The translations under genes were made by a program, and so were the position numbers. A stretch of DNA of 64,000 nucleotides from Antrodiella citrinella (taxonomy: Eukaryota; Basidiomycota; Agaricomycetes; Polyporales; Steccherinaceae): contig SGPM01000040.1 of NCBI GenBank assembly GCA_004802725.1, forward strand, positions 61,351 to 125,350, in the 5' to 3' direction. The notes beneath the pieces were generated by a model that was given only the letters and a program-made list of their open reading frames with translations, did not search any database and was not told where the DNA came from. The first letter of the stretch is position 1. The number at the start of each line of letters is the position of its first letter. Shown here one piece after another: positions 37,201 through 52,146 of this stretch.

Positions 37201-38495
37201 AAGCACGTATCCTGAACCCAACGACTTTCGATACAATCACCGTATTGCCCGACATGCCGGGATCTGTCACCAGTGATATTGCGGGACGAACATACCCTAT
37301 GGAAGGAACAGCCGTCTTGTTCCCTCAGGTAAAGTCTGTGTTCGTCAACTAAATGACTCACGTCGCTGACCATCTTGTCTTAGCATGCGCCCTACACAGA
37401 CCCGGTTCAGATTCTGGTCTGCGGTGGTTCGGATTTCGGAACAGCTCTCGATAATTGTATCAGTATGACCCCAGAAGCTCCAAACCCAACATGGGTCGTT
37501 GAACGCATGGTAATATTCGCTCCGAATGTGTCTGTAACGCTTTCTCACTATTTGCGACCAGCCTTCGAAGCGTGTTATGCCCTGCGTAGTCAGTATTCTA
37601 GTCCCCTGATTGGTATCTTTGTTTGCTCATCGCTCATCCTTCGATCATTGTTCCTAACAGGCTGGTGAGTTGTCATGCCAGATGTATTGTACTCTTGTGT
37701 TCACCTTTCATATAGGCCTCCCGGATGGTACTTTCCTAATTGTTAACGGTGCCGAGCAAGGTGTAGCTGGATTTGGCCTTGCGGACTTCCCCAATCTGTC
37801 CGCACTCCTATACGATCCCACTAAACCGCTTCATCAACGCATTTCTATCCTGAACAACACCATTGTGGCACGACTTTATCATTCCGAAGCCACAGTAAGT
37901 CGTCTCACCGTCATTATATCTGAGGTCATTGCTAACATCACGTCGCTGTAGCTCCTTCCCGACGGTCGTGTCCTGATCTCTGGAAGTGACCCGCAGACGA
38001 ACTTCTCTAACGGCACTGTAAAATTCCCCGAGGAGTTCCGTATCGAAGTTTACATCCCTCCTTATCTCAACCAAGGCTTTACCCAGCCCAGCTACACGAT
38101 CAATGAGACTGACTGGACGTACGGTGGTGTTTTCCCGATCACGGTCAACCTCCACCAGGGAACCACTTCAACGATGCGCGTTTCGCTGGTTGCTGGTGAG
38201 TCACAGCCCTTGCCCGTTGCAACGCACAGCTCACCACTCTGATTTTGTAGCCACCTCAAGCACTCACGGAAACGTTATGGGAGGACGCATCATCTTCCCT
38301 GAGTTCACCTGCTCTGGCAACATCTGCGACATCACTGCACCGCCCAACGCGAACATTTCTCCTCCTGGCTGGCATCAATTATTTATTCTGGATGGACCCA
38401 CGCCTTCCCACTCGCAGTTCGTTCGTATTGGCGGCGATCCTTCCGACCTTGGTAACTGGCCCAACTTCCCTGACTTCACTTTACCCGGCGAATAA
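34283..38495 (+). CDS. Copper radical oxidase (glyoxal-oxidase type) with four WSC domains
   Basis: A secreted copper radical oxidase that would oxidise aldehydes or alcohols and release hydrogen peroxide, as in lignocellulose decay. It starts [16 protein letters not shown] (signal peptide) and is cut by many short introns. Four Cys-rich WSC carbohydrate-binding domains occupy about 34550-34870, 34930-35320, 35480-35930 and 36060-36390; each has a CFCG/CYC core and a C-terminal CGG/CGGxxRL. The glyoxal-oxidase beta-propeller follows: [20 protein letters not shown] (candidate Cys of the Tyr-Cys cofactor), [33 protein letters not shown], and [20 protein letters not shown] (Tyr-His copper ligands). 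The DUF1929-like C-terminal domain contains [10 protein letters not shown] (His ligand). WSC-bearing enzymes of this class (cro3-cro5 type) are known in white-rot fungi. The substrate is not predictable. Confidence 0.9.
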
Positions 38496-38960
38496 GCAGA
38501 ATCAAGCATCTGCTAGAAGGACCATTACTCTGTATCTCTTCGGACAGTTGTCTATGTATTTCTACCTATTGCTCGTTCGTTCTTTCGGTTCTCAGAACCA
38601 AGTTCAGTTTTTGGGACTATTGTTGGGCTGTTTATTGTTGATTTAACTCGAGTTATTCGTACTTGTCTACATGGGAAAACAAATGAAAGTTTAGTGGTCG
38701 ACGTTCAAACGTTCTGTCATGTCAAAGCAATGATTAAAGGTCCCGAGAGACGAGAACTTGAAAGGCAGAATGCCGAAACGAGTCACTTCGAGCCGCGACA
38801 CGTGACCCATTGACAAGCTGCGGCGCGGAGTTGCCGGACGGGATAGGAGCGGATAGCGTGGCTCAGAGCAGGTGCTATAAAGGGCCTCGTCCTCGCATCT
38901 CTCTCTTCTTCCTATTCCACCTCCTCTTCTTTTCAAAAACGAGAGTATTGGTGCATTCAT
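38496..38960. other. Intergenic region, no gene seen
   Basis: This holds the 3' untranslated region of the copper radical oxidase and the promoter of the FHA gene, including a TATA-like tataaa near 38876 and a CT-rich leader. Confidence 0.45.
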
Positions 38961-40999
38961 ATGATGGATCAGGGACCATCTAACAAGCCATGCACGGGGG
39001 GAGAAATTGCTGGTATGTATAACTGATGTGATTTCACCGCTCCTAATCTAAGGACGCCGTTCCTAGGTATCACTTTGACCGTCGATGCAAGTGGCCAACA
39101 ACCAGCTCAGAGTCTGAAGTTTTGGAAGTCTAGTGCGAGAGTCATTGAGATAGGTCGTCGATCTGCTCAAGCAAAGGGCGACGAGTGCGACGGAAAGCAG
39201 GCTTTGTTTCGCTGCCCTGTAATCAGTAGGAAGCATGCGAAGATCACATTCTCCGAGTACGGCAACGTATGTTCTATTCTCCCGTTCTATCGTGTCTTCA
39301 TGTCTCATTTGCATGCATGTAGGTCTATGTCACGGATCTCAAGTCTCACCACGGTACCCACATCAAGCGACCGGACGACACTATTTCAAGGTTGATCACT
39401 CCAGAGATACCGAATGTCCTTGCAGATGGAGATGTCTTAACGTTCGGCAAGGCGGTTGGTAAAGAGCAAGAGCAAGTTCGCCCCATCACCGTCCATGTTC
39501 AGCTGTTATTCAGCAGAGACATGGAAGTTGTCCCTCTTGCAGCCGCCGTCTCTCGTGAGACAAACTCGCCGAGAAGTAGCTCCGGACGCTACGGCGTCTT
39601 CTTGCCTCCTTCAGACACTTCGTCGTCCTCCGAGAGCGACTCGGACATCGAGGAAATTCCTCCGCCGTTGTCTCCCAACCTTCAGACCCATGGCTTCGAG
39701 TTCAGCTCCAGGCTCAATAACCTTTTTCAAGAAGCCTCATGTTCGCTTCGTCGCGATTCCGAGATGATTCGTCGTCACATCTTACCTCCCATTACTGTTC
39801 TCTTTTCTCCGTCTCCGGAGCCACCTACATTTGGTCTTGGCTCGCATGGAGACACCGAGAATAGCTTTGATATCTATGACGTCGAGGGCTCTCCAGAGTT
39901 GGGGTCGGAAGAGGCACCCATCCAGCTTCCGGCTGCTCCGTCCATAGACACAGATGCTCCTAGCAGCGAATTCCCTCTGTTCATTGGCGGCTGGCCCAAA
40001 TCTCCGTCGCGCTCTAGCTCAGGGACCCCCGCAGAGGAAAACGCTTATTCCCACGTCTCCTCTGCTGGTCACCTTCCTCCCCATCTCGAGGAACAGTCCG
40101 TTGAGAGTCGAGAAGTCAATCCTGATGACGACCTTTACATGGATGCAGAGCCGTTCACATCCCATATCTGGAACCATGCTACGGCTGAGGTTGAGAGAGT
40201 AGTATTGGAGCAGGCAGAGCATTTTGCTGGTCAGCAGCTACTCAGAGCCGCAATGCAGTCCGTGGACGCAGCACGGCAAACAGACTCGCAGGTTGATGTT
40301 ACTGTCCCTGCTGAACAGCCATCGGAACAGGAGCAAGTACGCCAACAAAGGAGTATTTCTTCTTTCATAGCTACTGATTACTCTTTATATTGGCAGATAG
40401 AACATGAACAGGCTCAGACCAAGCTTGATCTTGTTCAGTCGCTTGCATCAGTTGTCGAGCATACAACTATCGAGGAGACACATAGCAGTCAGGCGGTCAC
40501 AACCAATACCGATGTCGTCATGAGCGACGCTGCTTCGGAAGAAGTAGCCAATTTGAGGGCCCTACGAGAAGGTATGTCTGTCTCCCTCCATTGGCCTAAA
40601 TTGAATTCACGTTTTTGTTCGCAAGAATTGGAGGAGATGCATGCGAAGGCGCAGAAAGAACTCGAGGCAGAGCTGCAAGCTCTCCGTACCGCACGCTCGG
40701 AGGCTGAAACTATCGCCACTCGTATGCGCGAGCAGATGGCCACCGCGGCTCACAACGACGCAAGCACCTCGACGATCCCTGCTACCCCATTGAAACGCAA
40801 ACGCGATATCGGCACCGAATACGACGATGACGCGTGCACACCCTCGTCCATCGGTGTCGACGTTCCTCGTCCCATCGCCCCGTCGACGAAACGCAGGAAG
40901 ACGAGTACAGCCGCTCGAGTCGTATCCGTCGTGGTGCAGACTACCGCTGTCGCCACTCTCGGAGCAGTCGCTGCATGGACCGCCCTCGCATTCAGTTGA
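38961..40999 (+). CDS. FHA-domain protein with coiled coil and C-terminal tail anchor
   Basis: Exons begin 38961-39012, 39067-39266 and 39323 onward. Two short in-frame introns probably lie within the long frame, at 40336-40398 and about 40571-40627. The N-terminal FHA (phosphothreonine-binding) domain reads ARVIEIGRRSA, FRCPVISRKHAKITFSEYGN and VYVTDLKSHHGTHIKR; the conserved RKHA and SHHGT motifs are intact. A long Ser/Glu-rich disordered part follows, then a coiled coil (ELEEMHAKAQKELEAELQAL), a basic Lys/Arg-rich patch and a final hydrophobic helix (VQTTAVATLGAVAAWTALAF) ending four residues from the terminus. FHA plus coiled coil plus tail anchor recalls SLMAP/Far9-Far10/HAM-4 of the STRIPAK complex, but this protein is shorter. 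I give that only as a suggestion. Confidence 0.8.
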
Positions 41000-41376
41000 G
41001 CAACAAGTGGTGACTAGTGAACATTGGCAGGAGTCGTCGCGCGTAGGTCAAGCTCCATGGGGAGCTTGTATGAGTGTCAAAGAAGGAACAGTGAAGTCAT
41101 ACGCACACTTGTATTTATATGTACCTATGGTACACTCGTAATAGGATGTATGGTTATGTTTTTGTGTACATGGAATATGAGATGTATTATATATGCTCTC
41201 GGTTATCAGTCGTACTATCGCATCCACGAAAGGAAGAGGGGCTTGATTCAAGCCTATCGTTGTAACAAGAATTCATCGCGCAACAGGTATTATTGAACAG
41301 AACACTAGTTGGATATATAGATGACAGATAGCAAAATAGCAAAACAAGATAGCTCATTATATACGACTTGATCTCG
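41000..41376. other. Convergent 3' region, no gene seen
   Basis: A 377-base gap between the stop codons of the FHA gene and the minus-strand SAC3 gene. It is AT-rich compared with its neighbours, fits two 3' untranslated regions and shows no other element. Confidence 0.5.
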
Positions 41377-46158
<4,782 letters not shown>

Positions 46159-46406
46159 CGTCGTAAGATAATGTGAGCCAATGAGTACAGATATTAAGGA
46201 CCAAGCGTCGAAGTGGCGACTCGACGTCGACCCTCGGTGAGGGGAGAGGATTAACCTTGTGAACTAACAAGATGCAAATAAGCGCCACTATTGGCCAAAC
46301 AACATGTGATTAGTCATCACTTTTGAGTTTTCCTGCACCAGTTCTTCAATACGTACCACTTCCTACTTTCTCAGCATTCTTAACTTGCTTCATCTACAAT
46401 CAGACC

Positions 46407-47912
46407 ATGGAGGCATCTTCAAGTGCTCAAGATTCGACCGACAAGAAGAAGCCGATGGTGATCATCACCATTGGCATGGCCGGTGCAGGAAAATCCACCT
46501 TCGTCCAAAGAATCAATTCCTACCTGCACTCGCTCGAGCCGCCGTCTCCGCCGTACATCTTGAACCTCGATCCAGCCGTCACGAACGTTCCATTTGAGCC
46601 AAACATCGACATCAGAGATACCATAAATTATGCAGAGGTCATGAAGCAGTCCGTGGCTTTATTCCTCCCCTCGGTTTCAACGGATGAGTAACTTCTCCCT
46701 TTTTCGTTGTGGCGGTCTTGCTTGTATCAAGATACAATCTTGGTCCAAATGGAGGTATCATGACCGCTCTCAATCTCTTCACGACGAAGTTCGATCAAGT
46801 CCTGAACCTGGTCGAGAAGAGGGCAGAGACACTGGAGTAAGTGCTCTATCGCGGACACTTTATATCCGGTTGATCATTCGTGTCATAGCTATGTCATCTT
46901 GGATACTCCAGGACAAATCGAAATATTCACCTGGTCCGCATCTGGAGCCATTATCACGGATGCGGTCGCCTCTTCCCTGCCTACGGTCGTGGCATACATC
47001 ATCGATACTCCCAGGACGACAGCGCCGGCAACATTCATGTCAAACATGCTGTACGCGTGCAGGTGCGTACAATCCATGTTATGGTTTCTTGATCACTTCT
47101 TGAGCGTCCGGCTGCAGTATTCTATACAAAACAAAGCTTCCCTTCATCCTTGTCTTCAACAAGACGGATGTACAGCCGCACGATTTCGCCTTGGAGTGGA
47201 TGCATGACTTTGAAGCATTCCAGGCCGCTCTTGCCTCACATCAAGGCACCTCAGACGAAGACGGAGAGCCGACGTACATGAACAGCTTGATGAACAGCAT
47301 GAGTCTTGTTCTAGACGAATTCTATCAACATCTCAAGGTATTGTCTCCATATTCGATCATATGCTGTCCATTCACGTGTGTGTATGCAGGCCGTAGGAGT
47401 CTCTAGCATGACAGGAGACGGCGTGAAAGAATTCTTTGAAGCCGTCGAAGCGTCCCGATTGGAATACGAAAAGTTCGTCCCCTTGGTTCATGCTGCGCCT
47501 TCGATCAAGCCACTGATTATCTCAATCATTTTATCTGCACCCTACTTCCATTGCTCGCAGTGAATACCTCCCAGAGCTCGAAAAAGCTCGGGCCGCGCGG
47601 GAAGAATCTCTGCGGGCGGTCAAGGAAGACTCTGTGAATAGACTCATGAAAGATCTCGCCGTGGACCGTGAGCGTAATCCTAATGCTGCTCTAGTGGACC
47701 GCTGGGACCCCACTGAAGAGGAAGACGATGACAATGAGACAGAAGTCAACATAATTGACCGCAGTGAGTCCCTCTCGAGCATGCCCTTTTCGTCACCGCA
47801 GACTGACGGCATTGCAATCGCAGGTGATGGTCCATGGCCTGGTCAGTATAACGACATCACACGAGATAGGCGAAGAGACGACGCGGCGATGAATTGGCCA
47901 AGGCCATCTTGA
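46407..47912 (+). CDS. GPN1: GPN-loop GTPase 1 (NPA3/XAB1)
   Basis: An essential GTPase needed for assembly and nuclear import of RNA polymerase II. Exons: 46407-46648, 46732-46836, 46889-47063, 47118-47337, 47390-47472 and 47561-47912. The start is [17 protein letters not shown]1/P-loop [34 protein letters not shown]; the GPN motif in [17 protein letters not shown]3 [18 protein letters not shown]4 [17 protein letters not shown]; and the G5-region [18 protein letters not shown] are all present. A charged coiled tail ([16 protein letters not shown]) is typical of the NPA3 branch rather than GPN2 or GPN3. The C-terminus ends [11 protein letters not shown]. It shares a 248-base divergent promoter region with SAC3. 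Confidence 0.93.
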
Positions 47913-49589
47913 TTTGCTGTATCTTAGCCACCGTCAAAATAATTTTGTGTACGTCTATCAGCAGCGCGGTTTACTAATATACCGTCTACCCTTTTTGTTC
48001 GCTCCGTTCGCAGGGTGAAAACACTTGTTGATTCGGTGTCAAATGGTCGCACATACTCACCATGCTTTTCGCGCATGTTCGATGCAGGATGTACTCCAAT
48101 TTGACCGTGAGTTGCTGCACCTTCTAAGTTTTACGTTGATACGTGATTTTACTGTTTCAGGCTCACCTTAGAGACACCAGTGGCCCGCTATTGCGGCGCT
48201 GTGATTCACGTCTTGGGAGACACCGTTGTGGAGCTTTACCGTGACCGCAAGGCAAGCACGGCGAATATGCATGAGGAATTTGTCTGGTGCTACATTCGTT
48301 CAGTGCTATCGATTCCCCGTTACTGCGTCTGTCTTGTCTTCTGTGATCTCATTTCTTGGCCGAGGGGATCGTCTCTTGCCCGAAGACTTTATGTTCTTGC
48401 GCTCTCGTGGGATTCACAGGTAATTCACAGGTTGTTTGACCGCCGCTCCTAAGCCTGGCGTCTAGGGCGTCAATGATCCTTACCGTGTGGACAGAGGAGT
48501 GCCCCGTTCGTCGCAAGAGACGTTCGTGGTTGACCGAGGCCCATAAGGTATGATCTCATGCCATCCATCATAGTTTTCGCGCACTCAAACCAAGTGGCCG
48601 CGCCGCAGCGATACAAACTCGTCTTTTGACCACAACCATCATCCCTATCTACTGGTGGCTGTCGCCACTGAATAAACTCCGACCGTGATATGTAAGGCTG
48701 TGATTCAGTTGTTATGGTATCCATCACCTCCTCTGTCTGCATATTGCATGCATATGTCAAGAAACATTGAGGTGCGTTCTCTCATCTGTCTATGATCGCC
48801 TGAGGCACGCGCTGATATTGCGCGCAGTTTGAACTAGCTAGAGTCGTCATTCATGCCTGGCCTAGGCGCGTCGCTCCACCGAGTCCTCCACACTATGGTG
48901 TCGACAATTAGGCTCGGCCGGACGTGAGATCAGTAGCATGCGACGTCTCGGGAACGTCTCAGAATGTACGCCCACCCTCGAGCTTGAGCTTGATCAAGCG
49001 GGCATCCTGCACTTTTACCTATTACAGTCCTAGTAAGTAAGTGCGGGGATAGGTCATGTTTCAGGTTTTGAGTGGCTCAGCAGAACGGATTATCCATTTT
49101 ATACGGGTAATCTACACCCGAATAGCACCGCTCTGCTCTCGAGCTCAGTGCATTCTTCCGCAGGCAGGAGGAGGAGGTAGTTGAATTTCTTGTAGACGTT
49201 GTTAGCCTCAAAAGACAGCTCCTTACCGGCCAACCTGTGAAAATATGATGTCTCGAATCCTTCTCCGCCGGCCTTTGAAGTTTCCTTATTATTATAACGG
49301 GTGACCCAGCCGTTGGTACCGGGGTCCAGGATGGTCCAGTTGAATTCAGATTACCATATCCATCGATTACGTGATGCATATAAGTATCCAATTGTTCTCG
49401 AGAAACTGTTCCCAACTTGTCTTCACCTTTCGTCCTTCGACCCAGTCCCTTATTCTACTTTCCGCCGGCACTGTTTCGCCTTCCTAATCGTCGACGACCA
49501 AGGACATCATTGTCTCGAGGCACGACCTTCAAACGTCGCAGATTCTCTTCCCTTTGTCTCGCCCAAGTGTCGTAACGTAACAGAGTGCA
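47913..49589. other. Intergenic stretch, no gene seen
   Basis: About 1.7 kb between GPN1 and CDK1, both on the plus strand. It should contain the CDK1 promoter and 5' leader, perhaps with a noncoding exon. I see no accepted coding frame and no tRNA. Confidence 0.45.
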
Positions 49590-51290
49590 ATGGACCGGTT
49601 AGCCTTTCATGCCATACAATGTGGCGACATTTGACTGAACCCTTCTCTGTGTGCTCTCGCCGTCGTTCAGCTACTCCAAGATCGAGAAAGTTGGTCCGTG
49701 ATGATTCTCTCTCCCGCTCTGCTCGTTCTCGCCCGCTTACTGTTTGAATTCTGTCCTTAGGGGAGGGTGAGTGGCTCGAGTCGTAGAGAGTAAAACCTCT
49801 GGCGTTCGTGCTCACAACTTCGTTGTATTGTCGTATGATCGATATCAGGTACCTACGGTGTGGTCTACAAGGCTCGGGACGTCACAACAAATCAGGTGGT
49901 CGCTCTGAAAAAGATCCGCTTGGAGGCAGAGGACGAAGGTGTTCCTAGTACGGCGATACGTGAGATCAGTTTGCTGAAGGAGTTGAAGGATGATCATGTC
50001 GTCAAGTGCGTTTGCCTCGCTATTGATAAGACGGAAGCTTCTCCCCGCTGATTTGCTCGCCACACCTTGGTCCCATTTCTTGTTTCAGACTCCTTGATAT
50101 TGTGCATGCGGATCAGAAGCTCTATCTGGTCTTCGAGTTCCTTGACGTCGATCTCAAGAGATATATGGACAACGGGAACAAAGCTGGAAATCCTATGTCC
50201 TTGGAAATTGTGAAGGTGCGTCAAGCCAGTGACTTGCCCCTTCGATTTTTGGATTTGTTTTTCCCCTGTGGACATTTTTGCGCGTGTTTAACGCGTGTTT
50301 GAGAAGAATGTCGCGTCTTGACGCGTTGAACATGATGTCACTCTTCTTCGCAGATCGGGACGGTTGTTGTCACGTGACGGGAGTGGGAAGGGGAGTATAC
50401 TTCCTTACCTGCAAGCGTGGCCAGAATAGTGGCAACCTATGAACACTTGCACATCTTTCATATACTGAGAACGAGTGCTAACGTCCGCTTGCAGAAATTC
50501 ACCCACCAGCTTACCTCCGGTCTTCTCTATTGCCACTCGCATCGCATCCTTCATCGTGATCTGAAGCCACAGAACCTGCTTATTGACAAGCATGATAACT
50601 TGAAGTTGGCTGATTTCGGTCTGGCGAGGGCGTTCGGTATTCCCATGCGGACGTACACACACGAGGTTGGTCTTCAAAATACGGCATTTGAGGTCGATTG
50701 GCTGATGCATGTTGCATATCAGGTCGTCACGCTGTGGTATCGCGCCCCAGAAGTCTTGCTCGGATCCCGTCATTATTCGACCGCCATTGATATGTGGTCT
50801 GTCGGTTGCATCTTTGCAGAGATGGTTATGAGGGGACATCCTCTGTTCCCCGGGGATTCAGAGATTGATCAAATTTTCAAGATCTTCAGGTGAGAGCGCA
50901 TCTCATCAACTGAAGTCGAACAGTCGTCTCATTGGCTCTGGCAAAACTAGGGTTCTGGGCACTCCCAACGAGGAGATTTGGCCGGGCGTGGCTCAACTGC
51001 CTGATTACAAGAATTCTTTCCCTCACTGGGCTCCGCAAGATCTCTCAAGACATGTTTCTTCATTAGACGAAGACGGGCTTGATATTCTCAAGGTATGCCC
51101 TCGGGTCTCTCTTCATTTCACGTCGCTTATCCACATCCAATATAGTTGTTCCTCACTTACGACACAGCGAAGCGCATCTCTGGTATGTCTCCGATGTTTT
51201 CTCCTCTGCTCGTTCTCGCCATACTAAAGCAATGATACCTTAGCCAAACGTGCACTCAACCACCCATACTTCCTCAACTACCACTCTTAA
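49590..51290 (+). CDS. CDK1: Cyclin-dependent kinase 1 (Cdc28/Cdc2)
   Basis: The main cell-cycle kinase, partner of B-type and G1 cyclins. Ten coding exons as read: 49590-49597, 49671-49693, 49761-49766, 49849-50005, 50089-50215, 50495-50665, 50723-50889, 50951-51092, 51146-51182 and 51244-51290. The first exons give MDRYSKIEKV plus the Gly loop GEGTYG, of which the middle comes from a 6-nt exon. Then [15 protein letters not shown], the exact PSTAIRE helix, [22 protein letters not shown], the T-loop [26 protein letters not shown] and the end HPYFLNYHS. Length is about 295 residues, as expected for CDK1. The 279-base intron at 50216-50494 is unusually long for this locus. I chose the start because ATGGACCG plus CTAC gives the family-typical MDRY. 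Confidence 0.93.
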
Positions 51291-51604
51291 TGATATCCGT
51301 TGCACTTTGTCACCTTTCTCTTCCATCCCTGCTCCTAGTAGTCAACTCGTTCGCGTTCATACATCCTGTCCGCCATTTCATTTTTCCATTCTTCTCTCTT
51401 CTGCATCTGGTTCATCCCCATAGTCATCCATCGCTGTGCAAATTGTTCAAGTATCATTTTATCGTACATACCTGCATAACATGTATTTGTTTCCTTACTA
51501 CTGGACGAGAATCACCGTAGTACCACACTTTCTTCATGAGTGACAATAGAACAATATCGCAACGTCTTTCTTGGATTGGGCCACCAGTGATCAGTCTTTT
51601 TCAA
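51291..51604. other. CDK1 3' region, no gene seen
   Basis: This pyrimidine-rich stretch fits the 3' untranslated region of CDK1. No reading frame of interest is present. Confidence 0.5.
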
Positions 51605-51675
51605 GCGTTCGTGGTGTAGCGGTAACATTGGGTCTTCCCATGGCCTAGCTCCGGGTTCGACTCCCGGCGGACGCA
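51605..51675 (+). tRNA. tRNA-Gly(CCC)
   Basis: A complete cloverleaf. Acceptor GCGTTCG pairs with CGGACGC (one G-T wobble). The D arm is GTGT/ACAT. The anticodon stem GGGTC/GGCCT encloses TTCCCAT, giving anticodon CCC. The T arm CCGGG/CCCGG has loop TTCGACT. The discriminator base is A, and there is no intron. Confidence 0.9.
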
Positions 51676-51901
51676 TTGTTTGCTCGCGGATCTGTAATCT
51701 GCAGTATTTGTTTTTCACAGAGCGTCGTTGAACTCGTTCAGAGAGGTGACAATTTTTGGAACATGCACTGGGTTACCAGAGAGTACATTCAACATCGAGA
51801 TATCTTTATCAGTGCTATCTCCCTCTACAAAAATATACATACGCTCTAGAGTCTAGATAGACTTTCGCCCACCTGGGATTGCAAAATTGACAAAAAACAA
51901 C

Positions 51902-51973
51902 CTCCGGTACGGGGAGTCGAACCCCGAGCTACCGCGTGAAAGGCGGTAATGTTAGCCGTTACACCATACTGGA
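51902..51973 (-). tRNA. tRNA-Glu(UUC)
   Basis: On the minus strand the acceptor TCCAGTA pairs with TACCGGA except for one A-C mismatch at position 4-69. The anticodon stem ACCGC/GCGGT encloses CTTTCAC, giving anticodon TTC. The T arm is CGGGG/CCCCG with loop TTCGACT, and the discriminator is G. There is no intron. It faces the tRNA-Gly gene at a distance of about 230 bases. Confidence 0.9.
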
Positions 51974-52146
51974 TTGTAATGTAAAGTCAGACTGTCGCAA
52001 AATTCTTGACAGTTGATCATCCGAACTCCATTTCAGCGTTCGCATGCGCACAACTATACAGGAACCCAATATTACAATGAAGTACAGGTATACGATAGTC
52101 AGATCCAGTTCAACCTATACCAATGCAAAAAACAGACTATGACAAC

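Noticed and set aside
51512..51718. Minus frame MRPPGVEPGARPWED
   Set aside because: Translation of the reverse strand of the tRNA-Gly gene, a common false protein.
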